DNA from: Faecalibacterium hattorii
GTDB lineage: Bacteria; Bacillota; Clostridia; Oscillospirales; Ruminococcaceae
NCBI RefSeq assembly: GCF_003287455.1
Contig: NZ_PRLC01000003.1
Location: forward strand, 149,886 to 213,885
Length of the DNA stretch: 64,000 nucleotides
Direction: 5' to 3'
Shown: one piece after another, positions 52,022 through 60,278 of the stretch
How the letters are laid out: every line of letters starts with the position of its first letter
Position numbering within the stretch: position 1 is the stretch's first letter
The notes under the pieces: model-generated
Seen by the model: the letters and a program-made list of their open reading frames with translations, nothing else
Told to the model about the DNA's origin: nothing
Database searches by the model: none
Made by a program: the position numbers and the translations under genes

Positions 52022-53543
52022 AAATTCGGACTACTCTGCCGCTGAGACCTATCTGGTTTACCAGCACGATGAATTTTCCGGCAAGAAAATTCTGGATGAA
52101 CAGAGCAGACCCAAGCTGCGGGAATCGTACATTCTGGACACCCTTGAATGCGGCGAAGCCTCGTTTGCAATGGCCTGCCTGCTGGCAAACCGGAAGTACG
52201 ACAAGAACAACCACCCGGATGACATCAAGAGTCACCAGTATATCATCAGCTTCGACCCGCGGGATGCAGCCGAAAATGGGCTGACGATGGAAAAGGCACA
52301 GGCCCTCGGCCTGAACTTCTGCAAAGAGAACTTTCCCGGTCATCCTGCTATCGTCTGCACCCACCCGGACGGACACAACCATTCGGGAAATATCCATGTC
52401 CACATCGTGATCGGCAGCGTCCGGACACGAGAAGTGGAGCGCAAGCCCTATATGCAAAAGCCCCGTGACTGGCGTGAGGGCATGAAGCATTCCAGCACAG
52501 CCCAGACCATGCGGCACCTGCGTGTCGCAGTCATGGAAATGTGTCAGGATGCCAAGCTGTACCAGATCGACCTGCTCAGCTCGAAAAAGCGTGTGAGCGA
52601 GCGTGAATACTGGATGAAACGGCGCAGTCAAATGAAACTCGACCGTGAAAACGCTGCCCTGCTTGCCGCCGGACAGCAGCCTACACAAACGGAGTTTGAA
52701 ACCGCAAAGGAGACTTTGCGGAAACAGATCTCGGATGTGCTGGACAATGCAGCGAGCTTTGAAGATTTCTCGGACAGGCTCTTGCAGCAGTACGGCATCA
52801 CGGTCAAGAAAAGCCGTGGGCGGCTCAGCTACCTGCCAGCCGGAAGAAAGAAGTTTATCCGGGCGCACAGCCTCGGTGACAAGTTTGAGAAAGAACTCGT
52901 GCTTGCCACCTTGAAAGAAAATGCCAAGAGCCAGCCCATTATCCTCCACAGCAATCTTGAGGAAAAACCCGACCGAATCAAGAAGCTGGTGGACATTCAG
53001 GCAAAACTGAAGCAGGGCAAGGGCATCGGCTATGAGCGTTGGGCGAAGAAGCACAACCTCAAAGCCATGGCGCAGACCTTGATTCTTTTGCAGGAGAAAG
53101 GTCTGCTCAACGAGGACGCACTCGACCAGAGAATTGCAGAGCTTGACACCAAGTTCCATGAATCGCTGGCCGTAGTGAAAGACCTCGAAACCCGCATGGC
53201 AAACAACCAAACACTGCGCCGTTATGCTGCTTCCTACAAGCAGTACCGACCGCTCGCGCAGAAACGGAACGCTGCCAAATCCCCCGCAACCTTTGAAGAA
53301 CAGCATCGTGCAGAGCTGACAGCATACCGGACAGCAGCAGCCTATCTCAAGGCAAACAACATCACTAAACTGCCAAGTCCGAACAAGCTGGAAGCGGAAT
53401 ACTGCGCTCTTGCTTCCGAAAAGGCCCAGTTCTATGAGCAGTACAAGGAAGCCAAGATCGAACTGCTCAAGCTGAAAGATGCAAAACAGAATGTTGCCCT
53501 GTTCTTCCGGGAGGACGAACGGACGCAACATCACGAGAGATAA
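51993..53543 (+). CDS. MOBP-type relaxase (module 1)
   Basis: 516 residues. The N-terminal nuclease domain holds SHQYIISFDPRD, PGHPAIVCTHPDGHN and GNIHVHIVIGSVR, giving the HxDxHN...HxH metal-binding motif of relaxases (the variant here reads HPDGHN-x4-HVH). The catalytic Tyr is probably near the N-terminus (YLVYQHDEF). After about residue 290 the protein is helical and coiled-coil. It should nick oriT and lead the strand in conjugative transfer. No coupling protein or mating-pair genes are in the window, so this is probably a mobilizable rather than self-transmissible element. Confidence 0.88.
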   Translation: MATLKHIASKNSDYSAAETYLVYQHDEFSGKKILDEQSRPKLRESYILDTLECGEASFAMACLLANRKYDKNNHPDDIKSHQYIISFDPRDAAENGLTMEKAQALGLNFCKENFPGHPAIVCTHPDGHNHSGNIHVHIVIGSVRTREVERKPYMQKPRDWREGMKHSSTAQTMRHLRVAVMEMCQDAKLYQIDLLSSKKRVSEREYWMKRRSQMKLDRENAALLAAGQQPTQTEFETAKETLRKQISDVLDNAASFEDFSDRLLQQYGITVKKSRGRLSYLPAGRKKFIRAHSLGDKFEKELVLATLKENAKSQPIILHSNLEEKPDRIKKLVDIQAKLKQGKGIGYERWAKKHNLKAMAQTLILLQEKGLLNEDALDQRIAELDTKFHESLAVVKDLETRMANNQTLRRYAASYKQYRPLAQKRNAAKSPATFEEQHRAELTAYRTAAAYLKANNITKLPSPNKLEAEYCALASEKAQFYEQYKEAKIELLKLKDAKQNVALFFREDERTQHHER

Positions 53544-53555
53544 GGAGTTGTGCGT

Positions 53556-54494
53556 ATGATCAATCTGAAAATCGACCCGGAGTTCCAGAATCAGATCCCG
53601 CCGCTGACGGACGATGAGTACAAGCAGCTTGAAGAAAACATCCTCAAGGAAGGCAAGCTGCTCTCTCCTTTGATCGTCTGGAACAACACCCTCGTTGACG
53701 GCCACAATCGTTATGCAATTCTCCAGAAGCACCCGGAGATTTGCTTTTCCACCATGCCGCTCCGATTTGAAAGCAGAGAAGAAGTCCTCGCATGGATCTG
53801 CAAGAATCAGTTGGGGCGGCGCAACCTCACCCCGGAGCAGAAGCTGTTCCTCATCGGGAAGCAATATGAAGCGGAAAAATCCTCTCATGGCGAAGCCCGC
53901 AAAGAATCGCATGATGAAAATGGCCGATTTCACCGGAGTTCTCAAACTGATAACTCCGGTGAAGCCATGAAAACCTGCGAACGAATCGCAGAGGAAAATG
54001 GTGTAAGCAAGGCAACTGTACTTCGCGCATCGAAGTACATGAAAGGTGTTGAAATTGCTGAATCCCTGATTCCCGGTATGCGGGAGAAGATTCTGAACAA
54101 ACAGGTAAAAGTCAGCAAGGCTGATATGCACCGCCTTGCACGAGCCAACTATGATGCCCGCGCACAGACCTTGCAGGAAATCCTGCACCCGGAACTGAAA
54201 GTTGAACCGAAACCGGATGCCGATGGCATCATCCGGGAACCGGGAAAGGCACCTGTATTGCCGTTTCAGAAAATCGAATCGGTTTACGACAGCGATGCTT
54301 ACCCGGAAGAAGTGCGGCATGATTATGTCGCACTGGAACACGTTACAACACGTTTCCGCACAGAGTTTGACTATCTTCTGAGAACTATGCCAGACACAGC
54401 ACAGCGAGAAGTCATTCTCGAAATCATCCACAAGCACAAGGAGTACCTTGCTTCGCTGGAATCTGCGCTCGCAGAGGATGAGCAGACAGCATAA
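53556..54494 (+). CDS. ParB-like nuclease/DNA-binding domain protein
   Basis: 312 residues. The N-terminal ParB-like part has LTDDEYKQLEENILKEGKLLSPLIVWNNTLVDGHNRYAIL (the DGHNR motif). CERIAEENGVSKATVLRASKYM is a helix-turn-helix, and the C-terminus is helical. Such proteins in mobile elements help segregation or regulate. AAGGAG stands 8 bases before the ATG at 53556; a GTG at 53550 is too close to that site. It follows the relaxase by 12 bases. Confidence 0.8.
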   Translation: MINLKIDPEFQNQIPPLTDDEYKQLEENILKEGKLLSPLIVWNNTLVDGHNRYAILQKHPEICFSTMPLRFESREEVLAWICKNQLGRRNLTPEQKLFLIGKQYEAEKSSHGEARKESHDENGRFHRSSQTDNSGEAMKTCERIAEENGVSKATVLRASKYMKGVEIAESLIPGMREKILNKQVKVSKADMHRLARANYDARAQTLQEILHPELKVEPKPDADGIIREPGKAPVLPFQKIESVYDSDAYPEEVRHDYVALEHVTTRFRTEFDYLLRTMPDTAQREVILEIIHKHKEYLASLESALAEDEQTA

Positions 54495-54542
54495 CAACAG
54501 GCACATTGTATGCTGTCAACAGAAATCCAAAGGAGTGTGCGT

Positions 54543-54905
54543 TTGAACAAAAAGAAAAAGTCCACAAATATTTCCCCTTACCCCGATGAAGCCATCGAAC
54601 GACTGGCACGGGCATTCTATCCGGCGATCCTTGCCTGCTGGAACAGCGAGGAAGGTCAACGGGAATTTGCTGCATGGCAGGCGGAACAGGCTCATATCGC
54701 AACCAAAGAAAAACAGGAAGTTCCCGTCGGGGAACTCCCTGCCTTACTTATCGTGTGTGGATTTTTGCAGGGTGCGTCCGGCAGGGCGCACCCTGTTTTT
54801 GCGTTCAGTCCTCTAATCCGTGACTTCCAGCCGCATTTCTCAGATACTCCTCTGGCTCACCGTTCAAAATTAGCTCTGCATACGCCAGCGGGTCATTGTA
54901 GATGA
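54543..54905 (+). CDS. Small protein of the mobilization module, TTG start, reads through a hairpin
   Basis: 120 residues as drawn. The first 70 (LNKKKKSTNISPYPDEAIERLARAFYPAILACWNSEEGQREFAAWQAE) look like a real helical protein common in such modules. A TTG start at 54543 is preferred because AAAGGAG lies 7 bases before it. From about residue 76 the frame passes through a GGGTGCG/CGCACCC hairpin with a T-run (about 54768-54796), and the rest is unlikely protein that overlaps the opposite-strand gene. The natural stop may have been lost. Confidence 0.5.
   Translation: MNKKKKSTNISPYPDEAIERLARAFYPAILACWNSEEGQREFAAWQAEQAHIATKEKQEVPVGELPALLIVCGFLQGASGRAHPVFAFSPLIRDFQPHFSDTPLAHRSKLALHTPAGHCR
54768..54796 (+). 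terminator. Hairpin with T-run inside the 3' part of the small gene
   Basis: AGGGTGCG pairs with CGCACCCT, followed by GTTTTT. Good terminator form for the mobilization operon. Confidence 0.65.
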
Positions 54906-55056
54906 GGTAGTCCAGTTCAGACCTCTGCGCCATGGTAACATCCAGTGCATCCTCGACACCGGTGCAGTTGATGGAAATTTTGCGCCCATCCCGGAGCAGC
55001 AGCTCCACACAGCCGGTGCCCATGTTAAACTGACAGGCTCTTGCATCGTACTTCAT
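54805..55056 (-). CDS. DUF6061-like small protein, copy 1
   Basis: 83 residues. MKYDARACQFNMGTGCVELLLRDG, INCTGVEDALDVTMAQRSELDYLIYNDPLAYAELILNGEPEEYL and the end GLED match the small DUF6061-type proteins common on Firmicute mobile elements. Its paralogue lies on the other strand at 55633. The function is unknown. The start at 55056 fits the paralogue. Confidence 0.75.
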   Translation of the reverse strand: MKYDARACQFNMGTGCVELLLRDGRKISINCTGVEDALDVTMAQRSELDYLIYNDPLAYAELILNGEPEEYLRNAAGSHGLED

Positions 55057-55186
55057 AATCTTGCGTCCCTTCTGCCTTACGGCACTCTTACTGTTGTGAC
55101 CTTCGTGATACGGTCTTTCTTCTGATAAGGTTTTGGACACACAGCCGTAAGGGAAGAGCCATTGTTCTCGTTTCCGAAGAAAACAA

Positions 55187-55228
55187 AAAATCCGAGCCCT
55201 TCTCCTATCGAGAAAAGGTTCGGATTTT
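55187..55228 (-). terminator. Terminator of the former tRNA-Arg gene
   Basis: AAAATCCGA (55187-55195) pairs with TCGGATTTT (55220-55228). On the minus strand a T-run follows. It lies directly after the tRNA 3' end. Confidence 0.7.
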
Positions 55229-55235
55229 CATGGTT

Positions 55236-55280
55236 TGGTGCGATGGAAGGGACTCGAACCCCCGGCCTACTGATTCGTAG
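55236..55280 (-). tRNA. Partial tRNA-Arg(ACG), 3' half only (attachment-site scar)
   Basis: On the minus strand it reads, from 55280, CTACGAA (anticodon loop with ACG), TCAGT (anticodon stem 3' side), AGGCC (variable loop), GGGGG-TTCGAGT-CCCTT (T-arm), CCATCGC-A-CCA (acceptor with encoded CCA). The D-arm and the 5' acceptor strand are missing: the sequence further upstream does not pair. This is the typical remnant left when an element integrates into a tRNA 3' end. Confidence 0.75.
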
Positions 55281-55632
55281 AAACCGAATGGCACATTTTG
55301 TCCATTTCATCATTTGACGGCAAAACGTCATTTTGATCGAATTGCCGTTATTTTACCGTTGTTATTCTATCGCATTCTTTGCATTGCTTGCACGTCTTTG
55401 CACCTGTTATCCATCCTTGCGATGTGCAGAAAATGTGCAAAAGTGTGCAGAGCCAAAATCAGCCCGGCAAAACAGGCTGTTTCGCACAGTCTCAAAAGCT
55501 GGATCTCAACGGTATTTATTGTGCAAAATCTTCCAGTTTTATCCAAACAACAATCTTACATGACATATCGGTTCTATGGCAGGGTTTAGGACATCCGAAC
55601 AGACACCGTTTGATATAGAAATGAGGTTCACC

Positions 55633-55881
55633 ATGAACAAACTACTTTCCTGCCGCTTCAATATGGACACCAACCGGGTGGAAGCTCGGTTCGAGGATGG
55701 CACCACTCTTGCCATCGACTGCATCGCCGTGGAGGACGAGTACGGCAGCACCCCCGCACAGCGGGCAGAGCTGGACTGGCTGCTGTGCAACAGGCCGCTG
55801 GAGTACGCACAGCTTGTGCTGGGAGGAGAGATGGAGCACTATCTCTCGCTGGGATGCGACCACGGCAGGCTGGAAGATTAA
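55633..55881 (+). CDS. DUF6061-like small protein, copy 2
   Basis: 82 residues. MNKLLSCRFNMDTNRVEARFEDGTTLAIDCIAVEDEYGSTPAQRAELDWLLCNRPLEYAQLVLGGEMEHYL ... GRLED. It is homologous over its full length to the protein encoded at 54805-55056 in the opposite direction. GAGG lies before the ATG at 55633. The function is unknown. Confidence 0.75.
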   Translation: MNKLLSCRFNMDTNRVEARFEDGTTLAIDCIAVEDEYGSTPAQRAELDWLLCNRPLEYAQLVLGGEMEHYLSLGCDHGRLED

Positions 55882-55998
55882 GTCCCTATAAAGAACACGA
55901 TGCCCACCGACCTATGGTTTGCCATAAGCTGGTAGCATCGCTTCTTATCCATAAGCAACTCGCTCTTTTCGGCTAACGCTTTTTTGTAAATGTTTCCC

Positions 55999-56045
55999 TT
56001 GCAGAATCTTTCCAGATTCTCTATAATAAGAAAGAGCTTTATAAA
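55999..56045 (+). promoter_or_regulatory. Promoter of the ROK gene with CTTTATAAA motif
   Basis: TTGCAG (55999-56004), 17 bp, TATAAT (56022-56027). CTTTATAAA at 56037-56045 recurs at 57361-57369 before the dehydrogenase gene and may be the ROK operator. Confidence 0.55.
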
Positions 56046-56089
56046 TCTTCTTTCAAATGTTGAATCTGCTCTTGGAGGTGAGTAAGCCC

Positions 56090-57217
56090 ATGACCGGCAG
56101 CGGCGCAAATAACCGTGATGTTAAAAAAATCAACCGCATCCGAACGATTCGCAGCATTTTTTCCTGCGACCGAATCTCGCAGCCGGAGCTTGCGGCAAAA
56201 GTCAACAACAGCTGGCCGACCGTATTGCAGAATGTCAAAGAACTGATGGCGATGGGACTGGTGCAGGAGGTCGGCACCTTTGAATCTACCGGTGGGCGCA
56301 AGGCGAGAGCATTTGCTCCCGTGCGGAATGCCAGACTTGCGGTCGGACTGGAGATCACCCAGAATCATGTCGGAGCAGTTCTGGTCGATCTGTCCGGTAA
56401 CCTTCTCCACTATGAGCGTAAAAAGCGTCTTTATGAGCGGTCGGACACCTATGCGGAAATGCTTGCCGGAATCGTGCAGGGGCTGATTGAAAAAGAGGGC
56501 TGCCCGGTCGAAAAAATCTTGGGCGTCGGCATTTCGCTGCCCGGTATTCTGGACAAAGAGGGGCAGACATTGGTTTACTCTCATGCCTTGGGTCTGCGGA
56601 ATGTTCCTACCGAAGAATTCAGCCGTTACATCCCGTTCTCCTGCCGGTTCATCAACGACGCGAACGCTGCCGGACTTGCTGAAGTGCGCGACCTCGAATC
56701 TCCCCGCAGCCTTGTCTACCTTTCTCTGAGCAACAGTGTCGGCGGTGCGATTCTGACCGGTGGAGCGCTCTATGGCGGCGACCATCTTCGTGCCGGAGAG
56801 TTCGGGCACAACACGCTCGTTCCCGATGGCCGCCCCTGCTACTGCGGAAAAAAAGGCTGTCTGGATGCCTATTGCTCTGCAAAAGTCCTCTCCCAGCTGA
56901 CCGACGGAAATCTTGCACTATTCTTTGACGGGTTGCGCTCCGGCAATGCAGCTTTGCAAACGGCATGGAATGAATACCTTTCTTACCTTGCTGTAGCAGT
57001 CAATAATCTGCGCATGACCTTCGACTGTGATGTAATTGTTGGCGGCTACGTTGGCGGCTTTCTGGCAGAGTTTGGCGAACCGCTCCGGGAAATGCTGGTC
57101 GAGCGTAATACGTTTGAGCCGGACAGTTCCTACCTGAAGTTCAGCCGCTATAGGCTGGAAGCCTCTGCGCTGGGAGCCGCTCTGCTCCATATCGAAGCCT
57201 TTATTCAGAACCTATAA
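56090..57217 (+). CDS. ROK-family transcription regulator of the polyol operon
   Basis: 375 residues. The N-terminal winged helix (RIRTIRSIFSCDRISQPELAAKVNNSWPTVLQNVKELMAMGLV) is followed by a ROK sugar-kinase-like domain with ILGVGISLPGILD, INDANAAGLAE, LRAGEFGHNTLV and the zinc motif CYCGKKGCLDAYC. This resembles XylR/NagC-type repressors. The start at 56090 follows GGAGG. It precedes the polyol operon in the same direction and probably controls it. Confidence 0.85.
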   Translation: MTGSGANNRDVKKINRIRTIRSIFSCDRISQPELAAKVNNSWPTVLQNVKELMAMGLVQEVGTFESTGGRKARAFAPVRNARLAVGLEITQNHVGAVLVDLSGNLLHYERKKRLYERSDTYAEMLAGIVQGLIEKEGCPVEKILGVGISLPGILDKEGQTLVYSHALGLRNVPTEEFSRYIPFSCRFINDANAAGLAEVRDLESPRSLVYLSLSNSVGGAILTGGALYGGDHLRAGEFGHNTLVPDGRPCYCGKKGCLDAYCSAKVLSQLTDGNLALFFDGLRSGNAALQTAWNEYLSYLAVAVNNLRMTFDCDVIVGGYVGGFLAEFGEPLREMLVERNTFEPDSSYLKFSRYRLEASALGAALLHIEAFIQNL

Positions 57218-57225
57218 ACCTTCCC

Positions 57226-57253
57226 ATCGAGGACGGCACCTGCCGTCCTCGAT
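57226..57253 (+). terminator. Terminator after the ROK gene
   Basis: A 12-bp stem (57226-57237 with 57242-57253), loop ACCT, followed by TTTTTT. Confidence 0.88.
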
Positions 57254-57312
57254 TTTTTGCACAATTCCGCCGCTTTTTCCTTGTGCAGTTTTCCGAATCC
57301 GCGAAAAAGGGC

Positions 57313-57372
57313 TTGACTTTGGTTGTGCGGTGTGTTAATTTGTAGTCACATTCATAAACACTTTATAAAAGT
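57313..57372 (+). promoter_or_regulatory. Promoter and operator of the polyol operon
   Basis: TTGACT (57313-57318), 17 bp, TAATTT (57336-57341). A palindrome ACTTTATAAAAGT lies at 57360-57372, just downstream of the start region, fitting a repressor site. Confidence 0.6.
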
Positions 57373-57402
57373 TAATAAACAAATAAAAACGGAGGTCATC
57401 TT

Positions 57403-58464
57403 ATGAAAGGCACAATGAAAGTTGCAGTCATGAACGGCATCGGCAAGATGGGCTACACCACCCGCCCGATCCCCACACCCAAAGAGGACGAGGTTCTTGT
57501 CAAGCTGGAATACGTTGGCATCTGCGGCAGCGATATGCACTACTATGAAACGGGTGCGATCGGCAATTATGTGGTCAAGCCACCGTTCGTGCTGGGCCAC
57601 GAGCCGGGCGGCACAGTCGTGGAAGTTGGCAGTGCTGTCAAGCATCTGAAAGTCGGCGACCGCGTTGCGCTGGAGCCGGGCAAGACCTGCGGTCACTGCA
57701 AGTTCTGCCGCGAGGGCAAATACAACCTCTGCCCGGATGTCGTGTTCTTCGCTACCCCGCCGGTAGACGGTGTTTTTCAGGAGTATGTGGCACATGAAGC
57801 AAACCTCTGCTTCAAGCTGCCGGACAACGTAAGCACCATGGAAGGTGCGCTGATCGAGCCTCTGGCCGTTGGTTTCCACGCCGCCAATCAGGGCGGTGCT
57901 CATGCCGGTCAGACTGCGGTGGTCATGGGTGCAGGCTGCATTGGTCTGGTCTCCATGATGGCGCTGAAAGCCGAGGGTGTTTCCCGTGTTTACGTTGTAG
58001 ATATCATGCAGAAGCGTCTGGATAAGGCTCTTGAACTGGGTGCAGACGGTGTGATCAACAGCCGCGAAAAGGATGCTGTCCAGACGATTCTCGACCTGAC
58101 CGATGGTCTGGGCTGCGACCTCGTTATCGAGACTGCTGGTACAGAAATCACTACCCGCCAGGCCATTGAGATGGCGCAGAAGGGCGCAAACATCGTTCTG
58201 GTTGGTTACTCCAAATCCGGCGAGATGACCCTGCCTATGAGCCTTGCACTGGACAAGGAACTGACCTTCAAGACCGTGTTCCGTTATCGCCACATTTACC
58301 CCATGGCGATCGATGCCGTTGCTTCCGGCAAAATCAATCTGAAGGGCATTGTGACCAACATCTTTGACTTTGACGACATCCAGAATGCCATGGACAAGAG
58401 CATTTCGGACAAGGCCAACATCGTCAAAGCAGTGGTGAAGATTGCGGAGGAAACGAAGGTATGA
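57403..58464 (+). CDS. Zinc-dependent polyol dehydrogenase (sorbitol/xylitol type)
   Basis: 353 residues, MDR family. [13 protein letters not shown] (catalytic zinc Cys), [14 protein letters not shown] (His-Glu), [15 protein letters not shown] (structural zinc), [20 protein letters not shown] (NAD loop) and the C-terminal [19 protein letters not shown] are those of L-iditol/sorbitol and xylitol dehydrogenases. It oxidises a polyol to a ketose such as fructose or xylulose; the fructokinase downstream favours sorbitol to fructose. GGAGG precedes the ATG. It overlaps the VOC gene by four bases (ATGA). Confidence 0.88.
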   Translation: MKGTMKVAVMNGIGKMGYTTRPIPTPKEDEVLVKLEYVGICGSDMHYYETGAIGNYVVKPPFVLGHEPGGTVVEVGSAVKHLKVGDRVALEPGKTCGHCKFCREGKYNLCPDVVFFATPPVDGVFQEYVAHEANLCFKLPDNVSTMEGALIEPLAVGFHAANQGGAHAGQTAVVMGAGCIGLVSMMALKAEGVSRVYVVDIMQKRLDKALELGADGVINSREKDAVQTILDLTDGLGCDLVIETAGTEITTRQAIEMAQKGANIVLVGYSKSGEMTLPMSLALDKELTFKTVFRYRHIYPMAIDAVASGKINLKGIVTNIFDFDDIQNAMDKSISDKANIVKAVVKIAEETKV

Positions 58465-58853
58465 GCTTTCCGCAGGTTCTGACCGGTGTGGCGCACATTG
58501 GCATCCCAACAAATGATCTCGACAAGACCATTGCATTTTACAAGAAGCTGGGGTTTGTTTCTGCGCTGGAAACGGTGAACAAAGCCGCCGGGGAGCGCGT
58601 TGCGTTTCTTCAGCTTGGCGATCTGATGATCGAAACCTATGAAAACCATCGTGCGGCGGAAAAGGACGGAGCAATCGACCATGTAGCTCTGGCAACGACC
58701 GATATCGAAGCCGCCTTTGCTGCGGCAAAAGAGGCAGGGATGCACCTGCTGCATTCCAGCATCCAGTCACTGCCGTTCTGGGAAAACGGTGTTCGCTTTT
58801 TCATGGTCGAAGGCCCGAATAAAGAGAGAATAGAGTTCTGCCAGAAATTATAA
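58461..58853 (+). CDS. VOC-family protein (glyoxalase-like)
   Basis: 130 residues in two beta-alpha-beta-beta-beta repeats: VAHIGIPTNDLDKTIAFYKKLGF ... LMIETYEN and DHVALATTDIEAAFAAAKEAGM ... FFMVEGPNKERIEFCQKL, with the His and Glu metal ligands in the usual places. It may be an epimerase or a detoxifying lyase for by-products of sugar breakdown. It overlaps the dehydrogenase gene by four bases. Confidence 0.8.
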   Translation: MSFPQVLTGVAHIGIPTNDLDKTIAFYKKLGFVSALETVNKAAGERVAFLQLGDLMIETYENHRAAEKDGAIDHVALATTDIEAAFAAAKEAGMHLLHSSIQSLPFWENGVRFFMVEGPNKERIEFCQKL

Positions 58854-58886
58854 GCATCGCGTCAAGAGGAGAAAGGAGCGCGTCGT

Positions 58887-60269
58887 ATGAGTTACACAGC
58901 AGAGCCGAAACAGCAGGATACGAACATCAAAATCCCTCTGATCAGTAAAATCGCTTACGGCATGGGCGATGTGGGCTGCAACTTCAGCTGGATGTTCGTT
59001 GGCAACTTCTTGATGATTTTTTACACCGATGTCTGCGGCATCAGCATGGCGGCAGTGTCCCTCCTGATGCTGGTCTCCCGCTTCTGGGATGCCATCAATG
59101 ACCCCGTGATCGGTTCGCTGAGCGACCGTACCCGTTCCCGCTGGGGACGCTACCGTCCATGGCTGCTGTTCGGCGCACCGGCAACTGCTGTGGTGCTCGT
59201 GCTGACGTTCTGGGCGCACCCCACATGGTCAGACAGTGCTAAGAGCCTGTATATGTACATTACTTACTGTGTACTGGTTCTGGGCTATACTTGCGTGAAC
59301 ATCCCTTATGGTACGCTCTGCGGCACCCTGACCCAGAACATCGAGGAGCGTGCGAAAATCAACACCTCTCGCTCCGTCTGTGCCATGATCGCCATCAATA
59401 TCATCAACATCATCACCCTGCCTTTGATCTCTGCTTTTGGCGGTGATAATGCAGCACGGGGATATCTTCTGGTGACCGTCCTTTACGGCGGTATCTTCAC
59501 CCTCTGTCACTGGTTCTGTTTTGCCAAAACCAAAGAGGTCGTCCAGCCCCCGGAGCGGAAAAAAGTCTCACTGAAAAAGCAGTTGGATGCAGCGCTTCAG
59601 AACAAGCCCTACCTGATTGCACTGGCGGGTCAGTTCCTGTTCGGTGTAACGCTGTATGGCCGCAATGCCGACCTGCTCTATTACTTCAAATATGTGGAAG
59701 GCAACGAGAATCTGTTTACCATCTACTCGATGATCCTGATCGTTCCCTCCATTCTGGGTGCTGCGGCATTCCCCTTCGTGTTTGAAAAGCTGGGAAACAA
59801 AGGGCACACCGCTTCCCTTTTCGCTGCCGGAACCGGCGTTTCCCTGATTGCGCTCTATTTCTTCAGTGCAGTTTCTTCTCCCATTCCGTTCTATACATTC
59901 GCTGCACTGTCCCAGTTCTTCTTCTGCGGATTCAATACCGCCATCTACGCCATCGTTCCCGACTGCGTGGAGTATGGCGAGTGGAAAACCGGTGTCCGCA
60001 ACGATGGTTTCCAGTACGCATTCGTTTCACTGGGGAACAAACTGGGCATGGCGATTGGCACCTCTGCGCTGGCTGGTGTGCTGAGTGCATTGAGTTTTGC
60101 CCCCAATCAGGTGCAGAATGCTGCCGTGCAGAATGCGATGCACTATGCATTCTCGCTGCTTCCCGGTGTGCTGTGGCTGATAACAGCGATTGTCCTGTTC
60201 TTCTACCGAATCAGTAAGCGTTCGTATAACCAGATTATGTCCGAACTGAACGCTAAAAAAACGGGTTGA
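58887..60269 (+). CDS. GPH-family sugar/polyol:cation symporter (MFS)
   Basis: 460 residues with about 12 membrane segments. SRFWDAINDPVIGSLSDRTRSRWGRYRPWLLFGA is the strong GPH signature. VPDCVEYGEWKTGVRNDGFQYAF near residue 355 is also typical. Only distantly like the symporter at 1638. It probably imports the polyol oxidised by the neighbouring dehydrogenase. AGAAAGGAG lies before the ATG. Nine bases separate it from the fructokinase gene. Confidence 0.9.
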   Translation: MSYTAEPKQQDTNIKIPLISKIAYGMGDVGCNFSWMFVGNFLMIFYTDVCGISMAAVSLLMLVSRFWDAINDPVIGSLSDRTRSRWGRYRPWLLFGAPATAVVLVLTFWAHPTWSDSAKSLYMYITYCVLVLGYTCVNIPYGTLCGTLTQNIEERAKINTSRSVCAMIAINIINIITLPLISAFGGDNAARGYLLVTVLYGGIFTLCHWFCFAKTKEVVQPPERKKVSLKKQLDAALQNKPYLIALAGQFLFGVTLYGRNADLLYYFKYVEGNENLFTIYSMILIVPSILGAAAFPFVFEKLGNKGHTASLFAAGTGVSLIALYFFSAVSSPIPFYTFAALSQFFFCGFNTAIYAIVPDCVEYGEWKTGVRNDGFQYAFVSLGNKLGMAIGTSALAGVLSALSFAPNQVQNAAVQNAMHYAFSLLPGVLWLITAIVLFFYRISKRSYNQIMSELNAKKTG

Positions 60270-60278
60270 GGTGATACC

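Larger units (their letters stand above)
55057..55632. other. Intergenic gap holding a tRNA-Arg scar
   Basis: 576 bases between the two inverted DUF6061 genes. It holds the tRNA-Arg 3' half and its terminator (55187-55280). The remainder (55281-55632) is AT-rich and shows no gene. Frames there lack ribosome sites. Confidence 0.6.

Noticed and set aside
51963..54506. 847-codon open frame antisense to relaxase and ParB-like genes
   Set aside because: Shadow of two real genes with clear motifs on the plus strand.
42744..55280. Intact prophage or self-transmissible conjugative element
   Set aside because: No capsid, tail, VirB4, coupling protein or tyrosine integrase genes are present; only recombinase and mobilization genes.
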